Shown: positions 20,003 through 31,050 of the stretch, piece by piece | Position numbering within the stretch: the stretch's first letter is position 1 | How the letters are laid out: every line of letters starts with the position of its first letter | Assembly: GCF_001667315.1 (NCBI RefSeq) | Contig: NZ_LZHT01000041.1 | Coordinates: 124,001 to 188,000, forward strand | Direction of reading: 5' to 3' | Length of the DNA stretch: 64,000 bases | Source of the DNA: Mycobacterium sp. 852002-10029_SCH5224772 | GTDB lineage: Bacteria; Actinomycetota; Actinomycetes; Mycobacteriales; Mycobacteriaceae | Notes under the pieces: model-generated | Database searches by the model: none | The model's input: only the letters and a program-made list of their open reading frames with translations | Told to the model about the DNA's origin: nothing | Translations under genes and position numbers: made by a program

Positions 20003-21650
20003 AGCTAGACAACCTATCTTCGTCGGATTCCGGTGCGTGCGGGATGGCGTCCAACAGCTGCCGGGTGTAATCGTGCTCGGGACGGGTGAACAGCTCCTCG
20101 GTGGGCGCGTGCTCCACCACACGGCCCGCGCGCATGACCAAGACGTCGTCGGCAATCTGCCGGATCACCGCGAGATCGTGGCCGATGAACAAGTAAGCCA
20201 GGCCCAGTTCGGCCTGCAGGTCGGCCAGCAGGTCCAGTATCTGCGCCTGAACCAGGACGTCGAGCGCCGACACCGCCTCGTCGCAGACCAGCACCTCGGG
20301 CCGCAACGCCAGTGCTCGGGCGATCGCCACCCGTTGCCGTTGGCCGCCGGACAGTTCGCGGGGCAGCCGGTCGAGCACCGTCGACGGCAACGCGACCTGG
20401 TCGACGAGCTCATGCACCGTGTGTGCGCGCTGCCTGCGGTCACCGACGCGGTGAATCCGCAGCGGTTCCTCGATGGCACGAAACACCGAGTACATGGGAT
20501 CCAGGCTGCTGTAAGGGTTTTGGAACACCGGCTGCACCCGGCGGCGAAAAGCCAACTGAGTGGCCCTGGGCATCGCGTCGTCGATTCGGGTGCCGTCGAA
20601 AACGACCGTGCCCGCGGTGGGTGGTAACAGACCGAGCACCATCCGCGCCACGGTCGACTTCCCCGACCCCGACTCCCCGGCGATCGCCAGCGTGCACGCG
20701 CGCCTGAGCCGAAACGACACCGCGTCGACGGCACGAAATTCGCTGCGCCGCCACGGCGCCCCCCTGGTCTCCCGGTAGACCTTGGTCAGCCCGGAGGCGA
20801 CGAGGATATCGTCGGCGCCCTCGGTCTGTTCGGCGCGCCCCGCGATCCGCGGGCGCGCCCGCGCACCGCCTCGGACCGCCGGCGCCGCGGCCACCAGCCG
20901 CCTGGTGTACTCGTGTTGCGGGCTGCGCAGGATCGACCGCGCCGCACCGGATTCCACGACGACTCCCCGATGGACGACGACGACGGATTCGGCCCGCTCG
21001 GCGGCCAGCGCCAGATCGTGCGTGATCAGCAGCAGCGCGGTGCCGAGTTCGGCGGTGAGCCGCTGCAGATGGTCGAGCACCTGCCGCTGCACCGTGACGT
21101 CCAGCGCGGACGTCGGCTCGTCGGCGATCAACAGCCGAGGCCGGCCCGCCAGCCCGATCGCGATCAGGGCACGTTGACACATGCCGCCGGACAGCTGATG
21201 CGGATAGCGGCCGGCTTGTTTCGCCGGGTCCGGCATCCCCGCCGCGGCGAGCAGCTCCACCGCACGCTGCCGGGTCCGGCGGTCGGAGGTGTTGGCCCGC
21301 AACGCTTCCCGGATCTGAAAGCCGACCTTCCACACCGGATTAAGGTTGGTCATCGGGTCCTGCGGAATGTAGCCGATCTCGCGGCCCCGGATCGAGCGCA
21401 TCGCCCGGCGGTCGGCGGCCGAGATGTCGACACCGTCGAACACGACGCGCCCGCCGGTGATTCGCCCACCGGGCGGAAGGAGCCCGAGGATCGCGGCGGC
21501 GGTGGTGGATTTCCCCGAACCCGATTCGCCCACGACCGCGACGGTCTGGCCGGGCCGCACGGACAGGTCCAAGCCGCACACCGCGGCGTGATCGCCGAAA
21601 CTGACTTCCAGGGCGTCCGCCGACAGCAGGGGCGAGGCGGATGCGCTCAT
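19992..21650 (-). CDS. dppD: Dipeptide ABC transporter, fused double ATPase
   Basis: A 552-residue protein with two complete ABC ATPase domains in tandem, equivalent to separate DppD and DppF. First domain: Walker A GESGSGKSTTA, signature LSGGMCQRALIA, Walker B LLIADEPTSALD. Second domain: GESGSGKSTVA, LSGGQRQRVAIA, LVCDEAVSALD. Each has the oligopeptide-type C-terminal extension. It energises import through DppB and DppC. ATG 21650 forms an ATGA overlap with the dppC stop. In M. tuberculosis DppABCD has been linked to peptide and haem use (recalled). Confidence 0.95.
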   Translation of the reverse strand: MSASASPLLSADALEVSFGDHAAVCGLDLSVRPGQTVAVVGESGSGKSTTAAAILGLLPPGGRITGGRVVFDGVDISAADRRAMRSIRGREIGYIPQDPMTNLNPVWKVGFQIREALRANTSDRRTRQRAVELLAAAGMPDPAKQAGRYPHQLSGGMCQRALIAIGLAGRPRLLIADEPTSALDVTVQRQVLDHLQRLTAELGTALLLITHDLALAAERAESVVVVHRGVVVESGAARSILRSPQHEYTRRLVAAAPAVRGGARARPRIAGRAEQTEGADDILVASGLTKVYRETRGAPWRRSEFRAVDAVSFRLRRACTLAIAGESGSGKSTVARMVLGLLPPTAGTVVFDGTRIDDAMPRATQLAFRRRVQPVFQNPYSSLDPMYSVFRAIEEPLRIHRVGDRRQRAHTVHELVDQVALPSTVLDRLPRELSGGQRQRVAIARALALRPEVLVCDEAVSALDVLVQAQILDLLADLQAELGLAYLFIGHDLAVIRQIADDVLVMRAGRVVEHAPTEELFTRPEHDYTRQLLDAIPHAPESDEDRLSSCDD

Positions 21651-22522
21651 GCCCGCCACGCCCTGGACGCCGGATCCAGCGCGTCGCGAAGCGCGTCGCC
21701 CATCATCATGAAGGCCAGCACGGTCATCGCCAGTGCGCCCGCGGGATAGAACAGGATGGGTGAGCCCGCCCGCAGCCGCGTCTGGGCGAGATTGATATCA
21801 CCACCCCACGACACTACCGACGTCGGCAATCCGACGCCGAGATAGGACAGCGTGGCTTCGGTGACGATGAAAAGGCCGAGGGCAATGGTGGCCACCGCGA
21901 TGACCGGTCCCAGGGCGTTGGGTAGCGCGTGCCGGATCAGGATTTGAAACCTGCTCATCCCCAACGCTTTAGCGGCGAGAACGTAGTCGCTCCCGCGTAC
22001 CGCGAGCACCGCGCCACGTGCGATCCTGGCTACCTGTGGCCACCCGAACAACGCGAGGATCGCGATGACCGTCCACACCGTGCGATGGTGCAGGACCTGC
22101 ATGAGGACGATGGCGGCGAGCAGCAACGGCAGCCCGAAGAACACGTCGGTGACGCGGGACACCACCGCGTCGATCCAGCCGCCGTAGAAGCCGGCGACCG
22201 CGCCCAGCGCACCGCCCACGACGAACACGATCACCGCGGCCCCCAGCCCAACCGTGACCGAGGCCCGCGCACCATACACCGTGCGGGCGTACACGTCGTG
22301 GCCCTGCAAGTCGGTGCCGAACCAGTGCGCGCGCGACGCGGGCAGCAGGCTCTGCCCGGGATCAGCGTAGGTCGGGTCCACCGCGGTGAACAGCGCCGGA
22401 AACATCGCGACGGCAACGATGAACGCGATCAACACGGCCGCGCCGATGAACTTGGGACGTCGGTGCAACCGTCGCCACGTGTCGCGCCAGAATCCGCCCC
22501 GCGCGGTGATCCGCTCAGCCAT
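21647..22522 (-). CDS. dppC: Dipeptide ABC transporter permease C
   Basis: Inner-membrane permease, 291 residues, about six helices. The EAA loop facing the ATPase is visible as YVLAAKALGMSRFQILIRHA followed by LPNALGP. The N-terminal extension before the first helix is basic. ATG 22522 overlaps the dppB stop by eight bases; the C-terminus overlaps dppD as ATGA, so the four genes are translated as a tightly coupled operon. Confidence 0.95.
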   Translation of the reverse strand: MAERITARGGFWRDTWRRLHRRPKFIGAAVLIAFIVAVAMFPALFTAVDPTYADPGQSLLPASRAHWFGTDLQGHDVYARTVYGARASVTVGLGAAVIVFVVGGALGAVAGFYGGWIDAVVSRVTDVFFGLPLLLAAIVLMQVLHHRTVWTVIAILALFGWPQVARIARGAVLAVRGSDYVLAAKALGMSRFQILIRHALPNALGPVIAVATIALGLFIVTEATLSYLGVGLPTSVVSWGGDINLAQTRLRAGSPILFYPAGALAMTVLAFMMMGDALRDALDPASRAWRA

Positions 22523-23441
22523 AACGGATCCGGGGGTCCAGCGCGGCGTACAGCAGGTCCACCAGCAGATTGGTGATCAGGTAGATCAGCACCAGCACGG
22601 TCACGATCGAGACCACGGTGGGAGCCTCTTGGCGGGTGACGGCTTGGTACAGCACGCCGCCGATACCGTGGATGTTGAAGATGCCTTCGGTCACGATGGC
22701 CCCGCCCATCAGCGCGCCCAGATCCGCTCCCAGGAACGTCACCACCGGGATCAGCGAGTTGCGCAGGATGTGCACCGTCACCACGCGGGGCCGTGATAGT
22801 CCCTTGGCGGTGGCGGTGCGGACGTAGTCGGCGTGCGCGTTGGCGGCCACCGCGGATCGGGTCAACCGCACCACATAGGCGAAAGACACCGAACCCAGCA
22901 CGATTCCGGGTAACAGCAGGCGTGCGAAGCTGGCTCTCTGCCCCACCGTCACCGGGGCGATGCCCAGCCGGACCCCGAACACGAACTGCGCCAGGAACCC
23001 CAGCACGAAGATGGGGATCGCGATGATGACCAGACCGGTGATCAACACGGTGGAGTCGAACAGGCCGCCCGCGCGCAGGCCCGCGATCACCCCGAATCCG
23101 ATTCCCAGCACCGCCTCGACGCCCAGAGCGATCAACGACAGCCGCAGCGTGACCGGAAACGCGTGTGCGAGAACGTCGCTGACCGGGAGCCCGGAATAGG
23201 CGCGGCCCAGGTCGCCGTGCAGAACTCCGCCGAGGTAGCGCAGGTACTGCACGATGAACGGGTCGTCGAGGTGGTAGCGGGCACGCAGCGCTGCGGAGAC
23301 GGCCGGCGTCAGCGGGCGATCACCGGCGATCGCGGCCAGCGGGTCCCCGGGCAACAGGAACACCATGCCGTAGATCAGCAACGTGGCACCGAGAAATACG
23401 GGAACCATGACGGCGATCCGGCGCGCGATGTACCAACCCAT
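22515..23441 (-). CDS. dppB: Dipeptide ABC transporter permease B
   Basis: Inner-membrane permease, 308 residues, starting MGWYIARRIAVMVPV, the usual DppB/OppB opening with FLLPGDP after the first helix. The EAA loop reads YVRTATAKGLSRPRV. ATG 23441 is separated from the dppA stop by one base. It forms the channel with DppC. Confidence 0.95.
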   Translation of the reverse strand: MGWYIARRIAVMVPVFLGATLLIYGMVFLLPGDPLAAIAGDRPLTPAVSAALRARYHLDDPFIVQYLRYLGGVLHGDLGRAYSGLPVSDVLAHAFPVTLRLSLIALGVEAVLGIGFGVIAGLRAGGLFDSTVLITGLVIIAIPIFVLGFLAQFVFGVRLGIAPVTVGQRASFARLLLPGIVLGSVSFAYVVRLTRSAVAANAHADYVRTATAKGLSRPRVVTVHILRNSLIPVVTFLGADLGALMGGAIVTEGIFNIHGIGGVLYQAVTRQEAPTVVSIVTVLVLIYLITNLLVDLLYAALDPRIRYG

Positions 23442-23442
23442 G

Positions 23443-25080
23443 TCAAGCCTTGACGATGTTCTCGTAGTCGGGCAGCCCGTTCCAGGTGACTGTGACGTTG
23501 CTGACCTCGGGTGACCATCCGACCACGCTGATGTAGTTCCACAGCGGGACAACGGGCATGTCGTGGAAGAGGATTCGCTGGGCGTCGTTGGCCAGCTCGG
23601 TGGCCCGCGGCAGATCTGGTGCGGCTTCGGCGGTCGCCAACGCGGCGTCGAACACCTGACTGGAGTAGCCGACGTCGTTGGATCCCGCGCCGGTGGCGAA
23701 CAGCGGGGCGAGGAATTCGATCATCGACGGGTAGTCGCCTTGCCATCCGGCGCGAAACGCGGTGGCGATACTGCGGTTGGTGATCTGCGTGCGAAAGCCC
23801 GCGAAGGTGGGCTGCGGCGCCCCGGCCGCGTCGATACCCAGCACGTTCTTGATGCTGTTGGCCACGGCGTCCACCCAGTCCTGGTGTCCCGCGTCGGCGT
23901 TGTAGGCGATCGCGTAGCGCCCGCTCCACGCCGAGATCGCATCGGCCTGCGCCCAGAGTTGGCGCGCCCGGCCGGGATTGAAGTCCAGCGCGTCACTGCC
24001 GGCGATGTTCGGATCGAAACCCGGGAGCGACCGCGCGGTGAAATCGCGTGCGGTACTGCGGGTGTCGGCGAAGATCTGCCGGGAGATCTGGGACCGGTTA
24101 ATGGCGGCTGACAGCGCCAGGCGGCGCAGCCGGCCTTCCTCACCGCCGAAATGCGGGAGCCGCAACGGGGTGTCGAGGCTCTGGTTTATCGCGGCCGGAC
24201 CGCTGGTGACCTTGTCGCCTAGGTCGCGCTGGTAGACCGGTAACGCGCTGGGCGGGATGGTGTCCAGCACGTCGAGGTTGCCCGACAGCAGGTCGGCGTA
24301 GGCGGTGTCGAGGTTGGCGTAGAACTCGAACCTCAGCCCCTTGTTGTGTGGCTTGCGGTTACCGCGGTAAGAGGGGTTGGGCCGCAAGTCGATTCGGACG
24401 TTGTGCTCCCACGCCGGCCCGTCCGGGCCCTCGGCGAGTTGGTACGGTCCGTTGCCGATCGGATGTTGCCCGAACGCGCCCATGTCCCGAAAGGCGGCGA
24501 CCGGCAGCGGATAGAAGGCGCTATGTCCCAACCGCAACCTGAAGTCGATGGTCGGCGCCTTCAGCCGAACGGTGAACTCCAAGTCGTTGACCACCCGCAG
24601 CCCCGACATGGTGGTGGTCGTGGGCTTGCCGTCACCGGTGAGGCCGGCGACCGCATCGAAGCCGTCAATCGGGCTGAAGAAGCTTTGCTGCAGTTGAGCA
24701 TTCGTGCTCAACGCCCCATAGTTCCATGCGTCGACGAACGAATGGGCCGTCACCGGTGAGCCGTCGGTGAACGTCCAGCCGGGTTTGAGGATGACGCGGT
24801 AGTTGACGTTGTCGGTGGTCTCGATCGACTGGGCGACCTCGGGCGACGGGTGGCCGGCGGCATCGTAGGACATCAGCCCGGCGAAGAGCCGGTCGAGGAT
24901 CCGCCCGCCTTGGCTGTCGTTGGTGCCGGTCGGGATCAGTGGGTTCGGTGGTTCCCCGCCGTTGACCACCACCAGATCCGGGCTCAGCACCCCGCCGCCG
25001 CAACCCGCCAGCGAAGCGGCCGTGAGCAGTGCGACGGCAAGCGGCGCCAGCAAGGCCGACGGGGTTCGCATCCGACGCAT
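23443..25080 (-). CDS. dppA: Dipeptide ABC transporter substrate-binding lipoprotein
   Basis: A 545-residue extracytoplasmic binding protein of the SBP_bac_5 family. A lipoprotein signal peptide ends in the lipobox LAGC, so the mature protein is anchored through that cysteine to the outer face of the membrane. Family landmarks include EPPNPLIPTGTND near the N-terminus and the KPGWTFTDGSPVTA segment. Start at ATG 25080 (MRRMRTPS) or ATG 25071; both give a functional signal. First gene of the dppABCD operon. Confidence 0.94.
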   Translation of the reverse strand: MRRMRTPSALLAPLAVALLTAASLAGCGGGVLSPDLVVVNGGEPPNPLIPTGTNDSQGGRILDRLFAGLMSYDAAGHPSPEVAQSIETTDNVNYRVILKPGWTFTDGSPVTAHSFVDAWNYGALSTNAQLQQSFFSPIDGFDAVAGLTGDGKPTTTTMSGLRVVNDLEFTVRLKAPTIDFRLRLGHSAFYPLPVAAFRDMGAFGQHPIGNGPYQLAEGPDGPAWEHNVRIDLRPNPSYRGNRKPHNKGLRFEFYANLDTAYADLLSGNLDVLDTIPPSALPVYQRDLGDKVTSGPAAINQSLDTPLRLPHFGGEEGRLRRLALSAAINRSQISRQIFADTRSTARDFTARSLPGFDPNIAGSDALDFNPGRARQLWAQADAISAWSGRYAIAYNADAGHQDWVDAVANSIKNVLGIDAAGAPQPTFAGFRTQITNRSIATAFRAGWQGDYPSMIEFLAPLFATGAGSNDVGYSSQVFDAALATAEAAPDLPRATELANDAQRILFHDMPVVPLWNYISVVGWSPEVSNVTVTWNGLPDYENIVKA

Positions 25081-25140
25081 GACACCCGACCCTAGGGGCC
25101 TGCGCCCGCGCCGGCGATGCGGGACCGGCGGTGAAGTGCC

Positions 25141-25884
25141 GTGGCCGGCTTCAGCGACCTAGAATCCTCGGGTGGTCGTCGCGTACCTGGCCCTCCACGG
25201 CTCCCCCGCCGTGCTGGCCGGCTGCTGTTCTTGCTCGGGGTTCCCGCGACGGGGTTGACCCTTCTGATCATCGGACTTGGGCGGCGCTCGCGCGCCCGTC
25301 GGCAGGCTCCGCCGCTCCCGCCGCCCTATCCGGGCTACCCGCCACGGCCGGCGCCGGGGAAGTCGGGCACCGCGCTGATCACCGTCGGCGCGGTGCTGCT
25401 CACGCTCAGCGGCCTGGGCATTCTCGGGAACATCGCGCGGGTTGCGTCGCAGCACGACCGGGGGGGATCGCACACCATCGGTCAGGGATTTCCGTCCGGC
25501 TCGGTCGCAGTGCCCAAGATCGGCCAGTGCTTCTCGGAGTTCGAGGTGCGGATGGGTTCGTTCAAGTCACCTTCTGACTGCGCCAATCCCGTGGCGACCT
25601 GCCCGGACGACAAGCGCGATGGCTCTGTCTATTCACGCCTGGCCAACAACGCCCACACTTTGTGTTTCATTGCCAACCTCAGCCAAGGGCAGTGTTACCT
25701 GCGGACAGATCCCACGACGACAGCCACCTGGACGCCGGGCGACTGTGACAACCCGCGCTTAGCCACGCTCAAGGTCTTCAAGCGCATCGACGGCAGGATA
25801 GACGAAACCCAGTGCCCTGCAGGGACGAAGGCCAATTCCTACCCCGTCCCGGCGCGCGTCTACTGCCTGGCCAGGGCCGACTGA
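25141..25884 (+). CDS. Proline-rich membrane protein with extracytoplasmic Cys-containing domain
   Basis: A 247-residue protein of no named family. Two hydrophobic segments flank a short proline/tyrosine loop (PPLPPPYPGYPPRP). The C-terminal 130 residues should lie outside the membrane and carry eight cysteines (for example KIGQCF, NPVATC, TLCF, GQCYL, PGDC, ETQC, RVYC), suited to disulfides; the pattern with GQCF and PGDC recalls mycobacterial LppU-type proteins. GTG 25141. Divergent from dppA. It has no counterpart at this place in M. tuberculosis as I recall, so it is accessory. Confidence 0.75.
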   Translation: MAGFSDLESSGGRRVPGPPRLPRRAGRLLFLLGVPATGLTLLIIGLGRRSRARRQAPPLPPPYPGYPPRPAPGKSGTALITVGAVLLTLSGLGILGNIARVASQHDRGGSHTIGQGFPSGSVAVPKIGQCFSEFEVRMGSFKSPSDCANPVATCPDDKRDGSVYSRLANNAHTLCFIANLSQGQCYLRTDPTTTATWTPGDCDNPRLATLKVFKRIDGRIDETQCPAGTKANSYPVPARVYCLARAD

Positions 25885-25889
25885 CTCGC

Positions 25890-26450
25890 TCAGACGGCGG
25901 TGACGGGGTGCACCTGCAATTCGCAGGCCTCAATGGTGGCCGACACCGTCACCACGTTGGTGGTGCCGGGCGGATTGACGAGCAGGTCCGTGTAGCTGGG
26001 GCACGGCTTCCCCTCGGCGTCGACGGCGATGCCCTCGACGATCGCCTGCCCCTGGGTCGAGATGGACAGGACGACGGCGGGCGGGACGTCGACGCCATCC
26101 GGCAGGCCGCCCATGTATCCGCGCAGAGTGGGCCGCGCATGCACCAATGGGCCGCCGGCGCCCGAGTCGACGCCGGCGTATCCGGCGATGGTGCAGGGCT
26201 CCGCGCCGCCGGCGAGGTTGAAGATCAGGGTCACCGCGCGGTGCCCCACCGCGGCCTCCACGGGGGAGGCGGTCACGGCGATCTGGTCCGACCAGCACGG
26301 CGTCGGCGCGTCGACGGAATCGGCCGGCATGGCCGATGCGGGCCACCCCAGCACGGTGGCGGCGACGTAACTCGTTGCGGCCGCGGCAAAGCTGGGGGCT
26401 AGTCGGCGGATGCTCCGCCCATGACCCGGCACACGGTGATTATCCGCCAT
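25890..26450 (-). CDS. Secreted DUF4232-type protein
   Basis: A 186-residue protein with an N-terminal signal sequence (basic start, hydrophobic stretch, cleavage near SAMPA) and a beta-rich domain with four cysteines including AGGAEPCTIAGYAGV, the typical DUF4232 arrangement. DUF4232 proteins are exported or lipid-anchored in Actinobacteria and have no known activity. ATG 26450 is used; the frame extends to 26483. It converges closely on the preceding gene (six bases apart) and is divergent from acs. Accessory relative to M. tuberculosis. Confidence 0.75.
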   Translation of the reverse strand: MADNHRVPGHGRSIRRLAPSFAAAATSYVAATVLGWPASAMPADSVDAPTPCWSDQIAVTASPVEAAVGHRAVTLIFNLAGGAEPCTIAGYAGVDSGAGGPLVHARPTLRGYMGGLPDGVDVPPAVVLSISTQGQAIVEGIAVDAEGKPCPSYTDLLVNPPGTTNVVTVSATIEACELQVHPVTAV

Positions 26451-26490
26451 GACGGCACCCTTTGACCCCGGATTCGAGTGCACAACTACC

Positions 26491-26564
26491 CGCTCGTCGT
26501 CGCCGGGCCGGCTCGATGGCCCGACTCCTCACTCGCGCCGTTTCGGCGCTCGTCGTCGCCGGGC
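26491..26564. repeat. Pair of 18-bp direct repeats upstream of acs
   Basis: CGCTCGTCGTCGCCGGGC occurs at 26491-26508 and again at 26547-26564, 56 bp apart start to start, in the leader between the divergent DUF4232 and acs genes. It may be a regulatory repeat or a trace of local duplication. No regulator is known to me for this sequence. Confidence 0.5.
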
Positions 26565-26637
26565 TAGGCTCGCAATCGGCCAATGGGCGCGACGCCCGCC
26601 ACCCGAACGGCGCAGTCTCGACACAGGAGAGAAGCCA

Positions 26638-28590
<1,953 letters not shown>

Positions 28591-28600
28591 GCGGCGCCGG

Positions 28601-29299
28601 TCAGGCAGGCAGCGGGCTGAACCCCGCGCCGGGGCGGTGCTTGGCGTTGATGTCGGCCAGGACGGCATTGAACGACACCACCACCGCCGGGGTGTGCAAC
28701 GGGATGTACTTGACGACGCAGGTCGGCAGGTTGTCGCTGAACGCCCCGTGGATCATCCCGACCAACTCATTGTTGACGGTCACCGGCGCGCCGGAGTCAC
28801 CCGGTTGGCCACACACCTGCATCACGATGGTGCCCGGATCCTGACCCGCCCCCCAGGTGACGCCGCACGAATTGCCGGTTGTGCGGCCCTGTTTGCAGGC
28901 GATCTCGCCGAACGCCGGGTCCGGACCGATGCCGCTGATCAAAAAGCCGTTGAAGTTGGCCACCGGGGTCACCTTGGCCGGATCGAACTTGATCACCGCG
29001 TAGTCGAGGTTGTCGTTACCGGCGACCATGGTGCCCAATATGCCCGCGTTTTCCGCGCCCTCGGCGGCGACCTGCGCGCCCGGGCCCCCGCAATGCGCGG
29101 AGGTGAAACCGATGAGCTCGCCCGCGGCATCGCCGCCGATGGTGGTCAGGGTGCACATCGTGTCGCCGTTGATGACGATGCCGGCGCCGCCACCCAACGG
29201 GACCCTGACGTCGGCGGCGGCGGCGTGGCCGGGCGAACCCAGCACGGCCACGAGCAGGGCAACCATCGCCACCAAGAAGCACCGGTGCGCCCTACGCAC
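28601..29299 (-). CDS. Secreted trypsin-like serine protease (Rv3668c type)
   Basis: A 232-residue exported protein. A signal peptide (about residues 1-27, ending GHAAAA) precedes a chymotrypsin-fold domain. The triad is His in TSAHCGG, Asp in DNLDYAVIKF and Ser in QPGDSGAPV. Cysteines occur in pairs compatible with disulfides. GTG 29299. It converges on acs with ten bases between stops. The substrate is unknown. Confidence 0.9.
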   Translation of the reverse strand: MRRAHRCFLVAMVALLVAVLGSPGHAAAADVRVPLGGGAGIVINGDTMCTLTTIGGDAAGELIGFTSAHCGGPGAQVAAEGAENAGILGTMVAGNDNLDYAVIKFDPAKVTPVANFNGFLISGIGPDPAFGEIACKQGRTTGNSCGVTWGAGQDPGTIVMQVCGQPGDSGAPVTVNNELVGMIHGAFSDNLPTCVVKYIPLHTPAVVVSFNAVLADINAKHRPGAGFSPLPA

Positions 29300-29535
29300 A
29301 GCCTCACTCCCATCGGTCTGCCGGACTTCGCGACCGGCTCCGCTGAGTGTAATCGGCCGGGAAGCCTCGCTCGCTCCCGCAGCGAGCCCCGCCGACCGCC
29401 TTCTGGCCGAACCGAACTGGCCGCCGGACGGTCGCGATGTTCGACTAGCCTCGTCTGGCTTCGTCTATCCGGGCGCCACGTGGCAACATAAACCGCGACG
29501 ACAGCGCGGTTGGCGACGACGAAAGAGGACGGTCT

Positions 29536-30078
29536 GTGAGCAAAGCCGATGGCAAGAACGGTGTGCCCAGCACGCTGACCACGATTCCGTTGACCGACCC
29601 GCACGCCAAGCCCGCCGAGTCGTCGATCGGCGACCTGATCAAGGACGCGACCGCTCAGGTTTCCACGCTGGTGCGCGCCGAAGTCGAACTGGCCCGCGCC
29701 GAAATTACCCGGGACCTCAAAAAGGGCCTCACCGGCAGCGTTTTCTTCATCGCCGCGCTGGTGGTGCTGTTTTACTCGACCTTCTTTTTCTTCTTCTTCG
29801 TGGCCGAACTGCTCGACACCTGGCTCTGGCGCTGGGTGGCGTACCTGATCGTCTTCGGGGTCATGGCGGTAGTCGGCGCCGCGCTGGCCCTGCTGGGCTT
29901 CCTCAAGGTGCGCCGGATCCGAGGGCCGCGCCAGACGATCGAATCGGTCAAGGAGACCCGCACGGCGCTGACGCCGGGGCATGACAAGGCCGCCGGTGAC
30001 ACCAAGCAACTCACCCAGCCCCACGGCAAGCACGCGAAGCCCGCAACCGGCGCTGCCGGCGATCCCTCGGGGTGGTAG
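29536..30078 (+). CDS. Membrane protein of actinobacterial holin-X type (Rv3669)
   Basis: A 180-residue protein with an amphipathic N-terminal region (SSIGDLIKDATAQVSTLVRAEVELARAE, quoted in part: VSTLVRAEVELARAE) followed by two membrane helices, the first notable for a run of phenylalanines (TFFFFFF). This is the phage-holin-like PF07332 pattern, common in Actinobacteria and not tied to phage. The basic, His/Lys-rich C-terminus is cytoplasmic. GTG 29536 has GAAAGAGGA upstream. ephE begins at the base after its stop, so the two are one transcript. Confidence 0.85.
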   Translation: MSKADGKNGVPSTLTTIPLTDPHAKPAESSIGDLIKDATAQVSTLVRAEVELARAEITRDLKKGLTGSVFFIAALVVLFYSTFFFFFFVAELLDTWLWRWVAYLIVFGVMAVVGAALALLGFLKVRRIRGPRQTIESVKETRTALTPGHDKAAGDTKQLTQPHGKHAKPATGAAGDPSGW

Positions 30079-31050
30079 ATGGCGCCGCCGGATCCGTCGG
30101 TAACCCGCATCGACGGGCCGTGGCGCCATCTGGATGTGCACGCCAACGGCATCCGCTTTCACGTCGTCGAGGCGCTTCCTGCCCGCGCCGCCGGCGGCCT
30201 GCCTCCGACGGCGCGGCCATTGGTGATGCTGCTGCATGGATTCGGTTCGTTTTGGTGGTCCTGGCGTCATCAGCTGCGCGGGCTGACCGGTGCGCGCGTG
30301 GTCGCGGTCGACCTGCGCGGCTACGGCGGCAGCGACAAGCCGCCCCGCGGCTACGACGGCTGGACGCTGGCCGGGGACGCGGCCGGACTCATCCGGGCGC
30401 TCGGGCACCCCTCGGCGACGTTGGTCGGCCACGCCGACGGCGGGTTGGCCTGCTGGGCCACCGCGCTGCTGCATTCGCGGTTGGTCTCGGCCATCGCGCT
30501 GATCAGCTCCCCACACCCCGCGGCGTTGCGGCGATCCACGTTGACGCGACGCGACCAGGGTTATGCGCTGTTGCAGACGTTGCTGCAATACCAAGTGCCG
30601 GTGTGGCCCGAGCGCCTGTTGACCCGCGACAACGCAGCCGAGATCGAACGGCTGGTCCGCAACCGTAGCTGCGCCAAATGGCTTGCATCCGAAGACTTTT
30701 CCGAAACCATCGGCCATCTGCGGACGGCGATTCAGATCCCGGGCGCCGCGCACTGCGCCCTGGAGTACCAGCGCTGGGCGGCGCGCAGCCAGCTGCGCGA
30801 CGAAGGCCGGCGGTTCATGAAGTCGATGTGCCAGCAGCTCAGTGTGCCGCTGTTGCACCTACGCGGCGAGGCGGATCCCTACGTGCTGGCCGACCCGGTC
30901 GATCGGACGCAACGTTACGCCCCGCAGGGGCGCTACGTATCCATCGCTGGCGCAGGGCATTTCGGCCACGAAGAGGCCCCGGAGGAAGTCAACAGGCACC
31001 TGACGAGATTCCTCGAGCTGGTGCACGGGTCCCGGGCGATGCTCAACTGA
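30079..31050 (+). CDS. ephE: Epoxide hydrolase-like alpha/beta hydrolase
   Basis: A 323-residue alpha/beta-hydrolase. The oxyanion segment is HGFGSFWW, the nucleophile elbow is VGHADGG with Asp as nucleophile (the epoxide-hydrolase or dehalogenase choice rather than Ser), and the catalytic His is in AGAGHFGHEE. These features fit soluble epoxide hydrolases; the tyrosines of the cap are not assigned. ATG 30079 follows the holin-type gene with no gap. The end overlaps the convergent marP stop by eight bases. Physiological substrate unknown. Confidence 0.9.
   Translation: MAPPDPSVTRIDGPWRHLDVHANGIRFHVVEALPARAAGGLPPTARPLVMLLHGFGSFWWSWRHQLRGLTGARVVAVDLRGYGGSDKPPRGYDGWTLAGDAAGLIRALGHPSATLVGHADGGLACWATALLHSRLVSAIALISSPHPAALRRSTLTRRDQGYALLQTLLQYQVPVWPERLLTRDNAAEIERLVRNRSCAKWLASEDFSETIGHLRTAIQIPGAAHCALEYQRWAARSQLRDEGRRFMKSMCQQLSVPLLHLRGEADPYVLADPVDRTQRYAPQGRYVSIAGAGHFGHEEAPEEVNRHLTRFLELVHGSRAMLN

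Noticed and set aside
29536-30078. Prophage remnant suggested by the holin-like protein
   Set aside because: The family is chromosomal in Actinobacteria, no other phage gene is near, and the order agrees with Rv3669.
29146-30858. 570-codon minus-strand frame opposite the holin-type and ephE genes
   Set aside because: Low-complexity reversed coding sequence; both plus-strand genes have recognisable domains and coupled starts.
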